The notes beneath the pieces are model-generated. The model was not told where the DNA came from. It made no database searches and was given only the letters and a program-made list of their open reading frames with translations. Both the position numbers and the translations under genes were made by a program. A stretch of DNA of 64,000 bases from Pseudomonas grandcourensis (GTDB lineage Bacteria > Pseudomonadota > Gammaproteobacteria > Pseudomonadales > Pseudomonadaceae), in contig NZ_CP150919.1 of NCBI RefSeq assembly GCF_039909015.1, positions 844,501 through 908,500 of the forward strand, in the 5' to 3' direction. Shown one piece after another: positions 50,104-62,775 of the stretch (position 1 is its first letter; every line of letters begins with the position of its first letter).

Positions 50104-50736
50104 GTGGCCCGTTCCAAGACAAGCCTTAAGTGGCTGCAAGAGCATTTCAACGACCCATTCGTCAAAATGGCACAAAAAGACGGGTACCGTTCCCGCGCCA
50201 GCTACAAACTGCTGGAGATCCAGGAAAAGGACCGTTTGATCCGCCCGGGCATGAGCGTGATCGACCTTGGTGCGGCCCCCGGTGGGTGGTCCCAGGTGAC
50301 CAGTCGTCTGATTGGCGGGCAGGGCACGCTGATCGCTTCTGACATTCTGGAAATGGACAGCATTCCGGACGTGACCTTCATTCAAGGCGACTTTACCGAG
50401 GACGCCGTGCTGGCTCAGATCCTCGACGCCGTCGGAAATAAAGAAGTAGACCTTGTGATTTCCGACATGGCCCCCAATATGAGTGGATTACCGGCCGTGG
50501 ACATGCCGCGAGCGATGTTCCTGTGCGAGTTGGCACTGGATCTTTCGACGCGGGTGCTCAAGCCCGGTGGTGATTTTTTGATCAAGATCTTCCAGGGTGA
50601 AGGCTTCGACGAATTTCACAAAAGCGTTCGCCAGCAGTTCGAGAAGGTGCAGATGCGCAAGCCGAACTCGTCGCGCGACCGTTCTCGCGAGCAGTATCTG
50701 CTGGGCCGCGGTTTCCGCGGGCGCAGTGAGGATTGA
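50104..50736 (+). CDS. rlmE: 23S rRNA 2'-O-methyltransferase RlmE (FtsJ/RrmJ)
   Basis: 210 aa from GTG 50104 with GAGG upstream. The SAM site [15 protein letters not shown] and the catalytic K-D-K-E set are recognisable ([34 protein letters not shown]; then the glutamate). It methylates U2552 of 23S rRNA and is often a heat-shock gene followed by ftsH, as here. Confidence 0.96.
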   Translation: MARSKTSLKWLQEHFNDPFVKMAQKDGYRSRASYKLLEIQEKDRLIRPGMSVIDLGAAPGGWSQVTSRLIGGQGTLIASDILEMDSIPDVTFIQGDFTEDAVLAQILDAVGNKEVDLVISDMAPNMSGLPAVDMPRAMFLCELALDLSTRVLKPGGDFLIKIFQGEGFDEFHKSVRQQFEKVQMRKPNSSRDRSREQYLLGRGFRGRSED

Positions 50737-50926
50737 GTGAATTTTCGATCAGGGTGATAGAATTTTTGTATTACGCCTTGTCAGAATTAGCGAATATTGT
50801 GTAGGAAGTGTTTCACAAAGGGTTACAGACGGCGCCTGCCAAGTTGTAGGTAATGTAGTAAGTTAGGCCGGTGAATATCATGCGAAGCGCGCGCCAGTAG
50901 CGGAGCTTGCTTCAGAGGGTAGTTAA

Positions 50927-52846
50927 TTGAACGATATGGCAAAGAATCTGATCCTGTGGTTGATCATCGCGGCTGTCCTGGTGACGGTGATGAACAACTT
51001 CTCCAGCCCTAACGAGCCGCAGACCCTCAACTATTCCGACTTCATCCAGCAGGTCAAGGATGGCAAGGTCGAGCGCGTGGCGGTTGATGGCTACGTGATT
51101 ACCGGCAAGCGCAACGATGGCGACAGCTTCAAGACCATTCGCCCGGCGATCCAGGACAACGGCCTGATCGGCGACCTGGTGGATAACCACGTCGTGGTCG
51201 AAGGCAAGCAGCCTGAACAGCAATCCATCTGGACTCAGCTTCTGGTCGCCAGCTTCCCTATCCTCGTGATCATCGCCGTGTTCATGTTCTTCATGCGGCA
51301 GATGCAGGGCGGTGCCGGTGGCAAGGGCGGGCCGATGAGCTTCGGTAAAAGCAAGGCGCGCCTGCTCTCGGAAGATCAGGTGAAAACGACCCTGGCTGAC
51401 GTTGCCGGTTGCGACGAAGCCAAGGAAGAAGTCGGTGAGCTGGTCGAGTTCCTGCGCGATCCGGGCAAGTTCCAGCGCCTGGGTGGCCGCATTCCTCGCG
51501 GTGTGCTGATGGTCGGTCCTCCGGGTACCGGTAAAACCTTGCTCGCCAAGGCCATCGCCGGCGAAGCCAAAGTGCCGTTCTTCACTATTTCCGGTTCCGA
51601 TTTCGTCGAAATGTTCGTCGGTGTCGGTGCCAGCCGTGTTCGCGACATGTTCGAGCAGGCCAAGAAGCACGCTCCATGCATCATCTTCATCGACGAAATC
51701 GATGCGGTCGGTCGCCATCGTGGCGCCGGCATGGGTGGCGGTCACGACGAACGCGAGCAGACGCTCAACCAGTTGCTGGTTGAGATGGACGGCTTCGAAA
51801 TGAATGACGGCATCATCGTGATTGCTGCGACCAACCGTCCTGATGTACTGGACCCTGCGTTGCTGCGTCCGGGCCGTTTCGACCGCCAGGTTGTGGTCGG
51901 TCTGCCGGACATCCGTGGTCGCGAACAGATTCTCAAGGTTCACATGCGCAAAGTGCCAATGGGCGACGACGTTGCTCCGGCCGTGATCGCTCGTGGTACT
52001 CCTGGCTTCTCCGGTGCTGACCTGGCCAACCTGGTGAACGAGGCATCGTTGTTCGCTGCCCGTGCCGGCAAGCGCATCGTCGAGATGAAGGAATTCGAAC
52101 TGGCGAAAGACAAGATCATGATGGGCGCCGAGCGCAAGTCCATGGTCATGTCCGAGAAAGAAAAGCAGAACACGGCTTATCACGAAGCGGGCCACGCCAT
52201 CGTGGGTCGTGTCGTGCCTGAGCATGATCCGGTGTACAAGGTGTCGATCATCCCGCGCGGTCGTGCGCTGGGTGTGACCATGTTCCTGCCGGAAGAAGAT
52301 CGTTACAGCCTGTCCAAGCGTGCGTTGATCAGCCAGATCTGCTCGCTGTACGGCGGTCGTATCGCTGAAGAAATGACCCTGGGCTTCGATGGCGTGACCA
52401 CCGGTGCCTCCAACGACATCATGCGCGCCAGCCAGATTGCGCGGAACATGGTGACCAAGTGGGGTCTTTCGGAAAAACTCGGTCCGTTGATGTACGCCGA
52501 AGAAGAGGGTGAAGTGTTCCTCGGTCGCGGTGGCGGCGGTCAGAGTGCAAGCTTCTCTGGTGAGACAGCCAAGCTGATCGACTCCGAAGTGCGCAGCATC
52601 ATCGATCAGTGCTATGGCACGGCGAAGCAGATTCTCACGGACAACCGTGACAAGCTCGATGCAATGGCCGATGCCTTGATGAAGTACGAAACGATCGATG
52701 CCGAGCAGATCGACGACATCATGGCGGGTCGTCCGCCTCGCGAGCCGCGCGACTGGTCGGGTGGCACGGGTACTTCCGGTACTCCGCCGGTAGTGCAGGA
52801 TGAGCGTCCGGAAACACCGATCGGTGGTCCTGCTGCTGACGTATAA
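50927..52846 (+). CDS. ftsH: Membrane AAA+ zinc protease FtsH
   Basis: 639 aa from TTG 50927, supported by AGAGGG seven bases upstream; the ATG three codons later would have a 16-base gap. TM1 ([14 protein letters not shown]) and TM2 ([16 protein letters not shown]) flank a small periplasmic domain. The AAA+ module has GPPGTGKT and [10 protein letters not shown], with a second region of homology ending RPGRFDRQ. The zinc motif HEAGH is at 52181-52195. It degrades membrane proteins and unstable regulators such as RpoH and LpxC. Confidence 0.97.
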   Translation: MNDMAKNLILWLIIAAVLVTVMNNFSSPNEPQTLNYSDFIQQVKDGKVERVAVDGYVITGKRNDGDSFKTIRPAIQDNGLIGDLVDNHVVVEGKQPEQQSIWTQLLVASFPILVIIAVFMFFMRQMQGGAGGKGGPMSFGKSKARLLSEDQVKTTLADVAGCDEAKEEVGELVEFLRDPGKFQRLGGRIPRGVLMVGPPGTGKTLLAKAIAGEAKVPFFTISGSDFVEMFVGVGASRVRDMFEQAKKHAPCIIFIDEIDAVGRHRGAGMGGGHDEREQTLNQLLVEMDGFEMNDGIIVIAATNRPDVLDPALLRPGRFDRQVVVGLPDIRGREQILKVHMRKVPMGDDVAPAVIARGTPGFSGADLANLVNEASLFAARAGKRIVEMKEFELAKDKIMMGAERKSMVMSEKEKQNTAYHEAGHAIVGRVVPEHDPVYKVSIIPRGRALGVTMFLPEEDRYSLSKRALISQICSLYGGRIAEEMTLGFDGVTTGASNDIMRASQIARNMVTKWGLSEKLGPLMYAEEEGEVFLGRGGGGQSASFSGETAKLIDSEVRSIIDQCYGTAKQILTDNRDKLDAMADALMKYETIDAEQIDDIMAGRPPREPRDWSGGTGTSGTPPVVQDERPETPIGGPAADV

Positions 52847-52854
52847 GGTTTGAA

Positions 52855-53706
52855 ATGACTTCTGTTCAGTCCTCGACCCGGTTGCCTTGCGGCAACCGGG
52901 TTCTTGATTTGGCCCAGACGCATGTCATGGGTATTCTCAATGTCACCCCTGATTCTTTCTCCGATGGTGGCCAATACAGCCAGCTCGACGCGGCCATGCG
53001 CCACGCCGAAGCCATGGTGGTGGCCGGTGCTACGCTGATCGACGTCGGTGGAGAGTCCACCCGCCCCGGTGCCAGGGTCGTATCGCCACTCGAAGAGCTG
53101 GAGCGCGTAGCTCCCATCGTCGAGCGCATCAGTCGCGAGCTGGATGTGATCATATCGGTCGACACCTCAACGCCTGCCGTCATGCGAGAAACCGCGCGCC
53201 TGGGTGCCGGGTTGATCAATGACGTGCGTTCGTTGCGTCGTGATGGTGCCCTGGATGCGGCGGCGGCCACCGGGCTGCCGGTCTGCCTGATGCATATGCT
53301 GGGCGAGCCGGGCGATATGCAGGACAATCCGCAGTATCAGGATGTCACAAGGGAAGTCGGCGAGTTTCTCGCTGAGCGCCTGCATCAGTGTTCTTTAGCT
53401 GGCATTCCGGCTGAGCGGGTCATTCTTGACCCCGGCTTTGGCTTCGCTAAAACATTGCAGCACAATCTAAGCTTGTTCAAACATATGGAAGCCCTGCATG
53501 CCTTTGGGCGGCCACTGCTGGTCGGCGTTTCGCGCAAGAGCATGATAGGTCAGGCCTTGAGTCGGCCGGTCGGAGAGCGCCTGTATGGCGGTCTTGCTCT
53601 CGCGGCGCTGGCTGTGCAGAAGGGGGCGCGTATTTTGCGCGTCCATGACGTGGCCGAAACAGTTGATGTGGTGAGAATGATCGCCGCAGTGGATTCAGCC
53701 GAATAA
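52855..53706 (+). CDS. folP: Dihydropteroate synthase
   Basis: 283 aa, eight bases after ftsH. Both pterin-site signatures are present: [15 protein letters not shown], and [16 protein letters not shown]. Later come DPGFGFAKT and VSRKSMIG. It joins p-aminobenzoate to the pterin in folate synthesis and is the sulfonamide target. Confidence 0.97.
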   Translation: MTSVQSSTRLPCGNRVLDLAQTHVMGILNVTPDSFSDGGQYSQLDAAMRHAEAMVVAGATLIDVGGESTRPGARVVSPLEELERVAPIVERISRELDVIISVDTSTPAVMRETARLGAGLINDVRSLRRDGALDAAAATGLPVCLMHMLGEPGDMQDNPQYQDVTREVGEFLAERLHQCSLAGIPAERVILDPGFGFAKTLQHNLSLFKHMEALHAFGRPLLVGVSRKSMIGQALSRPVGERLYGGLALAALAVQKGARILRVHDVAETVDVVRMIAAVDSAE

Positions 53707-53722
53707 GAATCATGGAGCATTT

Positions 53723-55060
53723 ATGACTAGGAAATATTTTGGTACCGACGGTATTCGCGGTCGGGTGGGTCAATACCCGATTACTCCTGATTTCATGCTC
53801 AAGCTCGGCTGGGCTGCTGGCATGGCTTTCCGCAAGATGGGCGCCTGCAAGGTGCTGGTCGGCAAGGACACCCGAATCTCCGGCTACATGTTTGAGTCGG
53901 CGCTTGAGGCAGGGCTGACATCGGCAGGTGCCGATGTGATGCTGCTGGGGCCGATGCCGACTCCGGCTATCGCCTATCTGACGCGCACTTTCCATGCCGA
54001 GGCTGGCATCGTCATCAGTGCGTCGCACAATCCGCATGATGACAATGGCATCAAGTTCTTCTCCGGCAAGGGCACCAAGCTCCCGGATGAAGTCGAACTG
54101 ATGATCGAAGAGTTGCTCGATACGCCAATGACTGTGGTGGAGTCGAGCAAGATCGGCAAGGTGTCGCGAATCAACGACGCGTCGGGACGCTATATCGAAT
54201 TCTGCAAGAGCAGCGTGCCGACCGGTACCAGCTTCTCGGGCCTGAAGATCGTGATCGACTGCGCACACGGTGCGGTTTACAAAGTGGCGCCGAGCGTGTT
54301 TCGCGAGTTGGGCGCTGAAGTCGTGGTGCTGTCGGCGCAGCCGAATGGATTGAACATCAACGACAATTGCGGCTCGACCCATATGGGGCCGCTGCAGGCT
54401 GCCGTCGTGGCTGAGAAGGCCGATCTGGGTATTGCCTTCGATGGTGACGGTGATCGCGTTCAGATGGTCGATCACACCGGTGCGGTGGTGGATGGTGATG
54501 AATTGCTGTTCATCATTGCCCGCGATCTGCATGAGCGCGACAAGCTGCAGGGCGGCGTGGTCGGAACCCTGATGAGTAACCTGGGGCTGGAACTGGCCCT
54601 GGCGGACCTGGGTATTCCATTTGTGCGTGCCAACGTCGGTGACCGCTATGTCATTGCCGAGCTGCTGGAGCGCAACTGGATCGTGGGGGGTGAAAACTCC
54701 GGGCACATCGTGTGCTTCAGTCACACCACCACGGGTGATGCGATCATTGCGGCGCTGCAGGTGTTGATGGCGCTGCGCAGGCGTGACGAAGGTCTGGCGC
54801 AATCCCGACAGACGCTGCGCAAGTGCCCTCAGGTGCTGATCAATGTGCGTTTCGGTGGCGGCGCAAGCCCTCTCGAACACCCGTCGGTCAAGGAAGCCAG
54901 CGAGCGTGTGACCAAGGCCATGGCAGGTCGCGGGCGTGTGCTGTTGCGCAAGTCCGGAACCGAACCACTGGTGCGCGTGATGGTCGAAGGCGAAGACGAA
55001 ACGCAGGTTCGCGGCTATGCCGAAGAGCTGGCAAAACTGGTTACTGAAGTTTCTGCCTGA
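53723..55060 (+). CDS. glmM: Phosphoglucosamine mutase
   Basis: 445 aa. [20 protein letters not shown] opens the protein. The phosphoserine loop is [13 protein letters not shown], the metal loop DGDGDR, and the sugar-binding loop GGENSGH. It converts glucosamine-6-phosphate to glucosamine-1-phosphate for peptidoglycan and LPS. The ftsH-folP-glmM order is conserved in gammaproteobacteria. Confidence 0.97.
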   Translation: MTRKYFGTDGIRGRVGQYPITPDFMLKLGWAAGMAFRKMGACKVLVGKDTRISGYMFESALEAGLTSAGADVMLLGPMPTPAIAYLTRTFHAEAGIVISASHNPHDDNGIKFFSGKGTKLPDEVELMIEELLDTPMTVVESSKIGKVSRINDASGRYIEFCKSSVPTGTSFSGLKIVIDCAHGAVYKVAPSVFRELGAEVVVLSAQPNGLNINDNCGSTHMGPLQAAVVAEKADLGIAFDGDGDRVQMVDHTGAVVDGDELLFIIARDLHERDKLQGGVVGTLMSNLGLELALADLGIPFVRANVGDRYVIAELLERNWIVGGENSGHIVCFSHTTTGDAIIAALQVLMALRRRDEGLAQSRQTLRKCPQVLINVRFGGGASPLEHPSVKEASERVTKAMAGRGRVLLRKSGTEPLVRVMVEGEDETQVRGYAEELAKLVTEVSA

Positions 55061-55126
55061 ATTCGGCTTGCCAGCCATGATTGTGTTGGGTAACATCTGC
55101 GCCCACTTTGACCGACGAGGTACAGC

Positions 55127-55882
55127 ATGCGTCGCCCTATGGTAGCTGGTAACTGGAAGATGCACGGTACCCGCGCCAGCGTCGCTGAGCTGATCAACGG
55201 CCTTCGTGACTTGGCCTTGCCGAGCAGTGTTGATGTCGCGGTATTCCCGCCTTTCCTGCATATCAATCAAGTGATTGATGGCCTGGAAGGAAAGTCGATT
55301 TCGGTCGGCGCGCAGAACTCTGCGGTGGAATCCGGACAAGGTGCGTTGACCGGTGAAGTTGCAACGAGTCAGTTGGTGGATGCAGGTTGTTCCCTGGTGC
55401 TTGTCGGGCACTCCGAACGCCGCCAGATCATGGGCGAGCAGGACGCAGTGCTGATCCGCAAGTTTGCAGCGGCACAGGCATGTGGCTTGATTCCGGTGTT
55501 GTGCATAGGGGAAACCCTGGAGCAGCGTGAAGCCGGAAAGACTCTTGAGGTTGTCTCGCGTCAGCTGGGCAGTATCATTGAGGAGCTGGGTGTCGGTGCC
55601 TTTGCCAGGGCGGTGATCGCTTACGAGCCGGTCTGGGCCATTGGCACCGGGCTGACTGCAACGCCGCAACAAGCGCAGGATGTGCACGCAGCCATTCGCG
55701 CCCAGTTGGCGGCAGAGAATTCTGAAGTCGCACAAGGTGTGCGGCTTCTATACGGCGGCAGCGTGAAGGCGGCCAATGCGGTCGAACTGTTCGGCATGCC
55801 GGATATCGATGGGGGTCTCATTGGTGGGGCTTCCCTGAATGCAGATGAGTTCGGTGCGATCTGTCGCGCCGCGGGAAACTGA
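55127..55882 (+). CDS. tpiA: Triosephosphate isomerase
   Basis: 251 aa. Catalytic residues are evident: Asn-x-Lys in VAGNWKMHG, His in [10 protein letters not shown], and Glu in [13 protein letters not shown], followed by the phosphate loop LLYGGSV. It interconverts glyceraldehyde-3-phosphate and dihydroxyacetone phosphate. It is followed after four bases by secG. Confidence 0.97.
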   Translation: MRRPMVAGNWKMHGTRASVAELINGLRDLALPSSVDVAVFPPFLHINQVIDGLEGKSISVGAQNSAVESGQGALTGEVATSQLVDAGCSLVLVGHSERRQIMGEQDAVLIRKFAAAQACGLIPVLCIGETLEQREAGKTLEVVSRQLGSIIEELGVGAFARAVIAYEPVWAIGTGLTATPQQAQDVHAAIRAQLAAENSEVAQGVRLLYGGSVKAANAVELFGMPDIDGGLIGGASLNADEFGAICRAAGN

Positions 55883-55886
55883 AAAA

Positions 55887-56270
55887 ATGCTGGAAACAGT
55901 CGTAGTCGTTTTTCATCTGCTGGGTGCATTGGGCGTAGTGGCTCTGGTTTTGCTGCAGCAGGGTAAAGGTGCGGATGCTGGCGCGTCTTTCGGAGCAGGT
56001 GCTTCAAATACTGTGTTCGGAAGCCAAGGTTCCTCTACCTTTCTTAGTAAGTTTACTGCTATACTTGCCGCAGGTTTTTTCATAACCAGCTTGGGGTTAG
56101 GTTACTTTGCTAAAGAGAAGGCTCACCAGCTGACTCAGGTAGGTCTCCCAAACCCAGCGGTACTGGAAGTTCCAAAGCAACAACCGGCTTCTGATGATGT
56201 CCCGGTGCTTCAAGAGCAAAAGTCGGCTACTCCAGCGACTGACGTACCTCCAGCTCAAGAGCAGAAGTAA
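55887..56270 (+). CDS. secG: Preprotein translocase subunit SecG
   Basis: 127 aa from ATG 55887. Two membrane segments ([20 protein letters not shown], and a second at about residues 50-70) flank the conserved [23 protein letters not shown] loop. The C-terminal tail beyond residue 80 is longer than in E. coli, Gln/Pro-rich and probably disordered. It assists SecYE in export. Codon use in the second half is less GC-rich. Confidence 0.94.
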   Translation: MLETVVVVFHLLGALGVVALVLLQQGKGADAGASFGAGASNTVFGSQGSSTFLSKFTAILAAGFFITSLGLGYFAKEKAHQLTQVGLPNPAVLEVPKQQPASDDVPVLQEQKSATPATDVPPAQEQK

Positions 56271-56292
56271 GAAGGGTTTCAAACGTAGTATT

Positions 56293-56378
56293 GCCGAGGT
56301 GGTGGAATTGGTAGACACGCAACCTTGAGGTGGTTGTGCCCATAGGGTGTAGGGGTTCGAGTCCCCTTCTCGGTACCA
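56293..56378 (+). tRNA. tRNA-Leu (GAG)
   Basis: 86 nt with CCA encoded. Acceptor GCCGAGG pairs with the 3' TCTCGGT-type strand (with G-U ends). The anticodon loop TTGAGGT gives anticodon GAG, and a long variable arm is present, as in class II tRNAs. The T arm is GGGGTTCGAGTCCCC. Confidence 0.95.
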
Positions 56379-56388
56379 ATTAGTCAGG

Positions 56389-56411
56389 AGAGCCCGCTGT
56401 TGCGGGCTTTC
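56389..56411 (+). terminator. Terminator after tRNA-Leu
   Basis: AGCCCGC-TGTT-GCGGGCT followed by TTCTT. Confidence 0.85.
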
Positions 56412-56475
56412 TTGCAGGTGGAAGGTTACATTGACCCTGTAGGGGATCGGTCGTATACTTCCGCCCCAGCTTTGT

Positions 56476-56552
<77 letters not shown>

Positions 56553-56559
56553 GTTTAAG

Positions 56560-56583
56560 GAGCCCCTTTTAAGGGGCTTTTTG
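56560..56583 (+). terminator. Terminator after tRNA-fMet
   Basis: GAGCCCC-TTTT-AAGGGGC hairpin followed by TTTTT. Confidence 0.88.
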
Positions 56584-56690
56584 TTAGCTGGACACTTTCA
56601 ACGCCGCTGTTCGACGGCGTTTCAAGGATGGGCGTTTCGCCCATTTTTTTATTTTGCATAGCATGCACATACATGCACTAGGGGGTTCAG

Positions 56691-57149
56691 GTGTCGAGCA
56701 AGCTAGAAGAGTTGCAGGCCTTGCTGGCCCCGGTGGTCGTGGCCCTAGGCTATGAATGCTGGGGTATCGAGTTTTCGGCTCAGGGTCGTCACTCGATGTT
56801 GCGCGTTTATATCGATAAAGAAGGCGGCGTGCTGGTGGACGATTGCGCCATCGTCAGCCGTCAGATCAGCGGTGTGCTGGATGTTGAAGATCCAATCACC
56901 GTTGAGTACACCCTTGAAGTTTCCTCGCCTGGCATGGAACGCCCTCTGTTCACTCTTGAGCAGTTTGCAAAATTTGCCGGTGAACAAGTGAAGATCAAGC
57001 TGCGCTCGCCTTTTGAAGGACGACGCAACTTTCAGGGCCTTCTGCGCGGCGTAGAAGAGCAGGATGTCGTGGTGCAGGTAGAAGACCATGAGTTCCTGTT
57101 GCCGATCGATATGATCGACAAGGCCAACATTATTCCCAGTTTTGACTGA
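56691..57149 (+). CDS. rimP: Ribosome maturation factor RimP
   Basis: 152 aa from GTG 56691. [22 protein letters not shown] and the [20 protein letters not shown] segment with [10 protein letters not shown] are the family hallmarks. It is needed for 30S subunit maturation. It leads the rimP-nusA-infB-rbfA-truB-rpsO-pnp run. Confidence 0.95.
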   Translation: MSSKLEELQALLAPVVVALGYECWGIEFSAQGRHSMLRVYIDKEGGVLVDDCAIVSRQISGVLDVEDPITVEYTLEVSSPGMERPLFTLEQFAKFAGEQVKIKLRSPFEGRRNFQGLLRGVEEQDVVVQVEDHEFLLPIDMIDKANIIPSFD

Positions 57150-57208
57150 GGCGTGCCAGATACTGCGGATCCCGCGGATCCAATGGCTTGCGAAAGGCGA
57201 GGCGTACG

Positions 57209-58690
57209 ATGAGCAAAGAAGTACTGCTGGTTGTTGAGTCGGTATCCAATGAAAAGGGCGTACCGGCAAACGTGATTTTTGAAGCGCTGGAGCTGGCCCT
57301 GGCCACTGCTACCAAAAAGCGTTTCGAAGACGAAGTTGATCTGCGTGTGGAAATCAACCGCCACACGGGTGCATACGAGACATTCCGTCGCTGGACGGTC
57401 GTCGAAGAAGCAGACCTGGACGATCCGGCCATCGAAACCTGGCCGAGCAAGGTTGCCGAAACGCATCCTGGCGCCAAGGTCGGTGACGTCGTAGAAGAGA
57501 AGATCGAGTCCATCGAGTTCGGCCGCATTGCCGCACAAACTGCCAAGCAAGTCATTGTGCAGAAAGTTCGCGAAGCCGAGCGCGCTCAGGTTGTTGACGC
57601 TTACCGCGAGCGCCTGGGTGAAATCATCTCCGGCACCGTGAAAAAAGTCACCCGCGACAACGTGATCGTTGATCTGGGCAACAACGCTGAAGCGTTGCTG
57701 GCCCGTGAAGACATCATTTCTCGCGAAACTTTCCGGGTTGGCGTGCGTCTGCGTGCGCTGCTCAAGGAAATCCGCACCGAGAACCGCGGCCCGCAGTTGA
57801 TCCTGTCGCGCACCGCGCCGGAAATGCTGATCGAGTTGTTCCGCATCGAAGTGCCGGAAATTGCCGAAGGCCTGATCGAAGTAATGGCTGCGTCCCGTGA
57901 TCCGGGTTCGCGCGCCAAGATCGCCGTTCGCTCCAAGGACAAACGCATCGACCCGCAGGGCGCTTGCATCGGTATGCGCGGTTCGCGCGTCCAGGCAGTG
58001 TCGGGTGAGTTGGGCGGTGAGCGTGTTGACATCGTTCTTTGGGACGACAACCCGGCTCAGTTCGTGATCAACGCCATGTCCCCGGCCGAGGTTGCGGCAA
58101 TTATCGTTGACGAAGATGCCCACGCAATGGACATCGCCGTTGGCGCAGACAATCTGGCTCAGGCCATCGGTCGCGGTGGTCAGAACGTGCGTCTGGCTAG
58201 CCAGTTGACTGGCTGGACCCTGAATGTGATGACCGAATCGGACATCCAGGCTAAACAGCAAGCAGAAACCGGCGACATCCTGCGCAACTTCATCGACGAG
58301 CTGGAAGTCGACGAAGATCTGGCGCAGGTGCTGGTAGATGAAGGCTTTACCAGCCTGGAAGAGATTGCCTACGTACCGTTGGAAGAAATGCTCAACATCG
58401 ACGGCTTTGACGAAGATACCGTCAACGAGCTTCGCGCTCGTGCCAAGGATCGCTTGTTGACCAAAGCCATCGCTACTGAGGAAAAGCTGGCAGACGCCCA
58501 TCCGGCCGAAGACCTGCTCTCGCTTGAGGGTATGGACAAGGATTTGGCGATGGAACTGGCGGTGCGCGGCGTAATTACCCGCGAAGACCTGGCCGAGCAG
58601 TCTATTGACGACCTGCTCGACATCGACGGCATTGACGATGATCGTGCCGGCAAGTTGATCATGGCCGCCCGAGCCCACTGGTTCGAGTAA
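57209..58690 (+). CDS. nusA: Transcription factor NusA
   Basis: 493 aa from ATG 57209 with GAGG upstream. The N-terminal polymerase-binding domain, S1 domain ([24 protein letters not shown]), two KH domains ([30 protein letters not shown]) and two acidic C-terminal repeats ([31 protein letters not shown]) are all present. It controls pausing, termination and antitermination. Confidence 0.97.
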   Translation: MSKEVLLVVESVSNEKGVPANVIFEALELALATATKKRFEDEVDLRVEINRHTGAYETFRRWTVVEEADLDDPAIETWPSKVAETHPGAKVGDVVEEKIESIEFGRIAAQTAKQVIVQKVREAERAQVVDAYRERLGEIISGTVKKVTRDNVIVDLGNNAEALLAREDIISRETFRVGVRLRALLKEIRTENRGPQLILSRTAPEMLIELFRIEVPEIAEGLIEVMAASRDPGSRAKIAVRSKDKRIDPQGACIGMRGSRVQAVSGELGGERVDIVLWDDNPAQFVINAMSPAEVAAIIVDEDAHAMDIAVGADNLAQAIGRGGQNVRLASQLTGWTLNVMTESDIQAKQQAETGDILRNFIDELEVDEDLAQVLVDEGFTSLEEIAYVPLEEMLNIDGFDEDTVNELRARAKDRLLTKAIATEEKLADAHPAEDLLSLEGMDKDLAMELAVRGVITREDLAEQSIDDLLDIDGIDDDRAGKLIMAARAHWFE

Positions 58691-58717
58691 TTAGGCGCGG
58701 CCTGAGGAGAGAAGTGC

Positions 58718-61243
58718 ATGACGCAAGTCACGGTGAAACAACTGGCCGATGAGGTCAAAACACCGGTAGAGCGCCTGTTGCAGCAGATGCGTGAGGCAGG
58801 TCTGCCGCACACCGCCGCCGAAGAAAATGTGACTGACAGTGAGAAGCAATCGTTGCTGACTCACTTGAAAAGCAGCCACAAGGCGAAAGTGGAAGAACCA
58901 CGCAAGATTACGCTGCAGCGTAAAACCACCAGCACCCTGCGTGTTGCTGGTAGCAAGAGCATCAGCGTTGAAGTACGCAAGAAGAAAGTCTTCGTACAGC
59001 GCAGCCCGGAAGAAATCGAAGCCGAGCGCAAGCGTGAACTGGATGAACGTCGCGCAGTAGAAAATGCTGCTCGTCAGAAGGCTGAAGAAGAAGCCAAGCG
59101 TCGCGCCGAAGAAGAAGCGCGTCGCCAGCCTGCTGCTGCGCCGAACGCCCAAGCCGTACCTGTTGCAGCGCCTGCTGTGGTGGCCGAGCCAGTTCGCGAA
59201 AGCGCACCGGTTGTGGCGGCTGCTCCAGCTCCTGCGGCCGATACCCGCAAGCGTGACGAACAGCGCCGTCCGGACAAGCCACGTGCCGACGACAACAGTC
59301 GTCGCGGTAGCGGCGATGGCGAGCGCAAAAACGCTCCGCATCGTGCTTCGGTCAAGGAAAAGGCTCCGGCTCCACGTGTTGCCCCACGTACTACTGACGA
59401 AGAAAGCGATGGCTTCCGTCGTGGTGGTCGCGGCAAGGCCAAGCTGAAGAAGCGCAACGCCCACGGTTTCCAGAGCCCTACCGGCCCTGTCGTGCGCGAA
59501 GTGAAGATCGGCGAAACCATCACTGTTGGCGATCTCGCCCAGCAGATGTCGGTGAAGGCTGCTGAAATCATCAAGTTCATGTTCAAACTGGGTACTCCAG
59601 CGACCATCAACCAGGTACTGGATCAGGAAACTGCCCAGTTGGTTGCCGAGGAACTGGGCCACAAAGTGACCCTGGTCAGCGACACCGCCCTGGAAGATTC
59701 CCTCGCCGAGTCCCTGAAGTTTGAAGGCGAGGCAGTTTCCCGTGCACCAGTCGTGACCGTAATGGGCCACGTTGACCACGGTAAGACTTCCCTGCTCGAC
59801 TATATCCGTCGTGCCAAGGTTGCTGCTGGCGAAGCCGGTGGTATCACCCAGCACATCGGTGCTTACCACGTTGAAACCGACCGTGGCATGGTGACGTTCC
59901 TCGACACCCCTGGTCACGCTGCGTTTACCGCAATGCGTGCCCGTGGTGCCAAGGCTACCGACATCGTGATCCTGGTGGTTGCAGCGGACGACGGCGTGAT
60001 GCCGCAGACCATTGAAGCTGTTCAGCATGCCAAGGCTGCGGGTGTTCCGCTGGTCGTGGCGGTGAACAAGATCGACAAGCCGGGTGCCGATCTCGATCGC
60101 ATCCGTAGCGAACTGTCGGTTCACGGCGTGACGTCGGAAGAGTGGGGTGGTGACACTCCATTCGTACCGGTCTCCGCGAAGATGGGTACTGGCGTCGACG
60201 AACTGCTCGAAGCCGTATTGCTGCAAGCCGAAGTCCTGGAACTGACTGCCACTCCATCGGCTCCTGGCCGTGGCGTTGTGGTTGAGTCCCGTCTGGACAA
60301 GGGCCGTGGTCCGGTGGCTACCGTTCTGGTTCAAGACGGTACCCTGCGCCAAGGCGACATGGTCCTGGTCGGTTCGAACTATGGCCGCGTACGTGCCATG
60401 CTCGACGAGAACGGCAAGTCAATCAAGGAAGCCGGTCCGGCCATCCCTGTCGAGATCCTCGGCCTGGACGGTACCCCGGATGCTGGCGACGAGATGAGCG
60501 TGGTTGCCGACGAGAAGAAAGCCCGTGAAGTGGCTCTGTTCCGTCAAGGCAAGTTCCGCGAAGTCAAGCTGGCCCGTGCCCACGCCGGCAAGCTGGAAAA
60601 CATCTTCGAAAACATGGGCCAGGAAGAGAAGAAGACGCTCAACATCGTCCTCAAATCCGACGTCCGTGGTTCGTTGGAAGCGTTGAACGGTGCCTTGAAC
60701 GGCCTGGGTAACGACGAAGTGCAAGTGCGTGTAGTGGGTGGCGGTGTCGGTGGTATCACCGAATCCGACGCCAACCTGGCACTGGCCTCCAACGCTGTAC
60801 TGTTCGGCTTCAACGTGCGTGCCGATGCTGGCGCGCGCAAGATCGTCGAGCAGGAAGGTCTGGATATGCGTTACTACAACGTGATCTACGACATCATCGA
60901 AGACGTCAAGAAAGCCCTGACCGGTATGCTCGGCAGCGATGTTCGCGAGAACATCCTGGGTATCGCCGAAGTGCGTGACGTGTTCCGTTCGCCGAAGTTT
61001 GGCGCGATCGCCGGTTGCATGGTTATCGAAGGTGTTGTTCACCGTAACCGTCCAATCCGTGTACTGCGTGAAGACATCGTTATCTTCGAAGGCGAGCTGG
61101 AATCCCTGCGCCGCTTCAAGGATGACGCTTCCGAAGTACGTGCCGGCATGGAATGCGGTATCGGCGTGAAGAGCTACAACGACGTTAAAGTCGGTGACAA
61201 GATCGAAGTCTTCGAGAAGGTGCAGGTTGCTCGCAGCCTCTAA
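58718..61243 (+). CDS. infB: Translation initiation factor IF-2
   Basis: 841 aa. The N-terminal IF2 domain ([21 protein letters not shown]) is followed by a charged Ala/Arg/Glu-rich linker. The G domain has GHVDHGKT at residues 350-357, DTPGHAAF and NKIDKPGA, followed by domains II-IV. It places initiator tRNA on the 30S subunit. Shorter forms from internal starts, as in E. coli, cannot be judged from sequence. Confidence 0.97.
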   Translation: MTQVTVKQLADEVKTPVERLLQQMREAGLPHTAAEENVTDSEKQSLLTHLKSSHKAKVEEPRKITLQRKTTSTLRVAGSKSISVEVRKKKVFVQRSPEEIEAERKRELDERRAVENAARQKAEEEAKRRAEEEARRQPAAAPNAQAVPVAAPAVVAEPVRESAPVVAAAPAPAADTRKRDEQRRPDKPRADDNSRRGSGDGERKNAPHRASVKEKAPAPRVAPRTTDEESDGFRRGGRGKAKLKKRNAHGFQSPTGPVVREVKIGETITVGDLAQQMSVKAAEIIKFMFKLGTPATINQVLDQETAQLVAEELGHKVTLVSDTALEDSLAESLKFEGEAVSRAPVVTVMGHVDHGKTSLLDYIRRAKVAAGEAGGITQHIGAYHVETDRGMVTFLDTPGHAAFTAMRARGAKATDIVILVVAADDGVMPQTIEAVQHAKAAGVPLVVAVNKIDKPGADLDRIRSELSVHGVTSEEWGGDTPFVPVSAKMGTGVDELLEAVLLQAEVLELTATPSAPGRGVVVESRLDKGRGPVATVLVQDGTLRQGDMVLVGSNYGRVRAMLDENGKSIKEAGPAIPVEILGLDGTPDAGDEMSVVADEKKAREVALFRQGKFREVKLARAHAGKLENIFENMGQEEKKTLNIVLKSDVRGSLEALNGALNGLGNDEVQVRVVGGGVGGITESDANLALASNAVLFGFNVRADAGARKIVEQEGLDMRYYNVIYDIIEDVKKALTGMLGSDVRENILGIAEVRDVFRSPKFGAIAGCMVIEGVVHRNRPIRVLREDIVIFEGELESLRRFKDDASEVRAGMECGIGVKSYNDVKVGDKIEVFEKVQVARSL

Positions 61244-61314
61244 TTCGCGCACTTCAGGAGCCGTGACGGGTCGTCGCATGCAAATGCACAGTTCGTCACC
61301 AGGACTCTAAACGC

Positions 61315-61348
61315 AACGCCCGGTCTGGCTTTTGTCAGGCCGGGCGTT
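61315..61348 (+). terminator. Hairpin between infB and rbfA
   Basis: AACGCCCGG / CCGGGCGTT stem with inner pairs. Only a short T run follows, so read-through into rbfA is likely. Confidence 0.55.
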
Positions 61349-61402
61349 TGCCGCTTTCAGACCTCACGGGTTTCACCGTGGGGCAGTAACAGGTAACAAG
61401 AC

Positions 61403-61804
61403 ATGGCAAAAGAATATAGCCGTACCCAACGTATCGGCGATCAGATGCAGCGCGAGCTGGCACAACTGATCCGTCGTGAAGTCAAAGACCCGCGCGTCGG
61501 CCTGGTCACTATTACCGCTGTGGAAGTCAGTCGTGACGTCGGTCACGCCAAGATCTTCATCACCGTGATGGGGCAGGACAGCGCCGAAGAAATTGCACAA
61601 AGCATCAAGGTGCTCAACTCCGCCGCCGGTTTCCTGCGCATGCAGCTGGCTCGCGAGATGAAGCTGCGCAGCGTTCCACAGCTGCACTTCCACTACGACG
61701 AAAGCGTCGTGCGTGGTGCGCATCTGTCGGCATTGATCGAGCGCGCAGTGGCTGAAGACAATCAGCATCCGGTTGCGGCAGAAGCCGAAGACACCAAGGA
61801 GTAA
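61403..61804 (+). CDS. rbfA: 30S ribosome-binding factor RbfA
   Basis: 133 aa. [33 protein letters not shown] start (seen as [17 protein letters not shown]) and the KH-like core ([32 protein letters not shown]) are characteristic. It matures the 16S rRNA 5' end and is a cold-shock factor. Confidence 0.95.
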   Translation: MAKEYSRTQRIGDQMQRELAQLIRREVKDPRVGLVTITAVEVSRDVGHAKIFITVMGQDSAEEIAQSIKVLNSAAGFLRMQLAREMKLRSVPQLHFHYDESVVRGAHLSALIERAVAEDNQHPVAAEAEDTKE

Positions 61805-61807
61805 TCG

Positions 61808-62725
61808 GTGGCTCAGGTCAAACGTATCCGTCGTAACGTCAGCGGCATTATCCTTCTCGACAAGCCGCTGGGGTTCACCTCCAACGCGGCCTTGCAGAAG
61901 GTTCGCTGGTTGCTGAACGCCGAAAAGGCCGGTCATACCGGCAGTCTCGATCCCTTGGCCACCGGCGTGTTGCCGCTGTGCTTCGGCGAGGCGACCAAGT
62001 TCTCGCAATACCTGCTCGATTCCGACAAGGGTTATGAAACCCTGGCGCAACTGGGCAAGACCACCACCACGGCAGATGCCGAAGGTGAAGTTTTGCAGGA
62101 GCGCCCGGTTACCGTTGGTCGCCCCGATGTCGAGGCTGTACTGCCGAAATTTCGTGGGCAAATCAGTCAGATACCACCGATGTACTCGGCGCTCAAGCGT
62201 GATGGCCAGCCGCTGTACAAGCTGGCTCGTGCAGGCGAAGTAGTGGAGCGCGAACCGCGTTCTGTTACTATTACGCGCTTGGAATTGCTGGCCTTCGAAG
62301 GTGATACTGCGCGGCTGGCGGTGGATTGCACTAAAGGCACCTATATCCGCACCCTGGTGGAGGATATCGGTGAGCAACTCGGTTGTGGCGCTTACGTTGC
62401 AGAACTGCGACGTACCCAGGCCGGGCCATTCACCCTGGCGCAGACGGTTACCCTCGAAGAGCTGGAAGCGGTACATGCCGAAGGCGGTAACGAAGCGGTC
62501 GATCGCTTCCTGATGCCATCGGACAGCGGCCTGCTGGATTGGCCTCTGCTGCAGTTCTCGGAAGCGAGCGCGTTCTACTGGCTCAACGGCCAGCCGGTAC
62601 GTGCCCCGGATGCTCCGAAGTTCGGCATGGTGCGGGTACAGGATCACAATGGTCGCTTCATCGGTATCGGTGAAGTGAGCGAAGACGGGCGCATCGCGCC
62701 GCGTCGACTGATTCGGTCAGAATGA
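61808..62725 (+). CDS. truB: tRNA pseudouridine-55 synthase
   Basis: 305 aa from GTG 61808, three bases after rbfA. The catalytic aspartate lies in [39 protein letters not shown] and the [14 protein letters not shown] motif follow, then the C-terminal PUA-like end. It modifies U55 of the T loop in tRNAs. Confidence 0.96.
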   Translation: MAQVKRIRRNVSGIILLDKPLGFTSNAALQKVRWLLNAEKAGHTGSLDPLATGVLPLCFGEATKFSQYLLDSDKGYETLAQLGKTTTTADAEGEVLQERPVTVGRPDVEAVLPKFRGQISQIPPMYSALKRDGQPLYKLARAGEVVEREPRSVTITRLELLAFEGDTARLAVDCTKGTYIRTLVEDIGEQLGCGAYVAELRRTQAGPFTLAQTVTLEELEAVHAEGGNEAVDRFLMPSDSGLLDWPLLQFSEASAFYWLNGQPVRAPDAPKFGMVRVQDHNGRFIGIGEVSEDGRIAPRRLIRSE

Positions 62726-62775
62726 CCGGACGAGGGTGGCTGTCAACAGGCACGGTCACTACTCATTTTTAGATA

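Noticed and set aside
53477..55735. Open frame of about 752 codons opposite glmM and parts of folP and tpiA
   Set aside because: It spans three real genes on the other strand and resembles no family.
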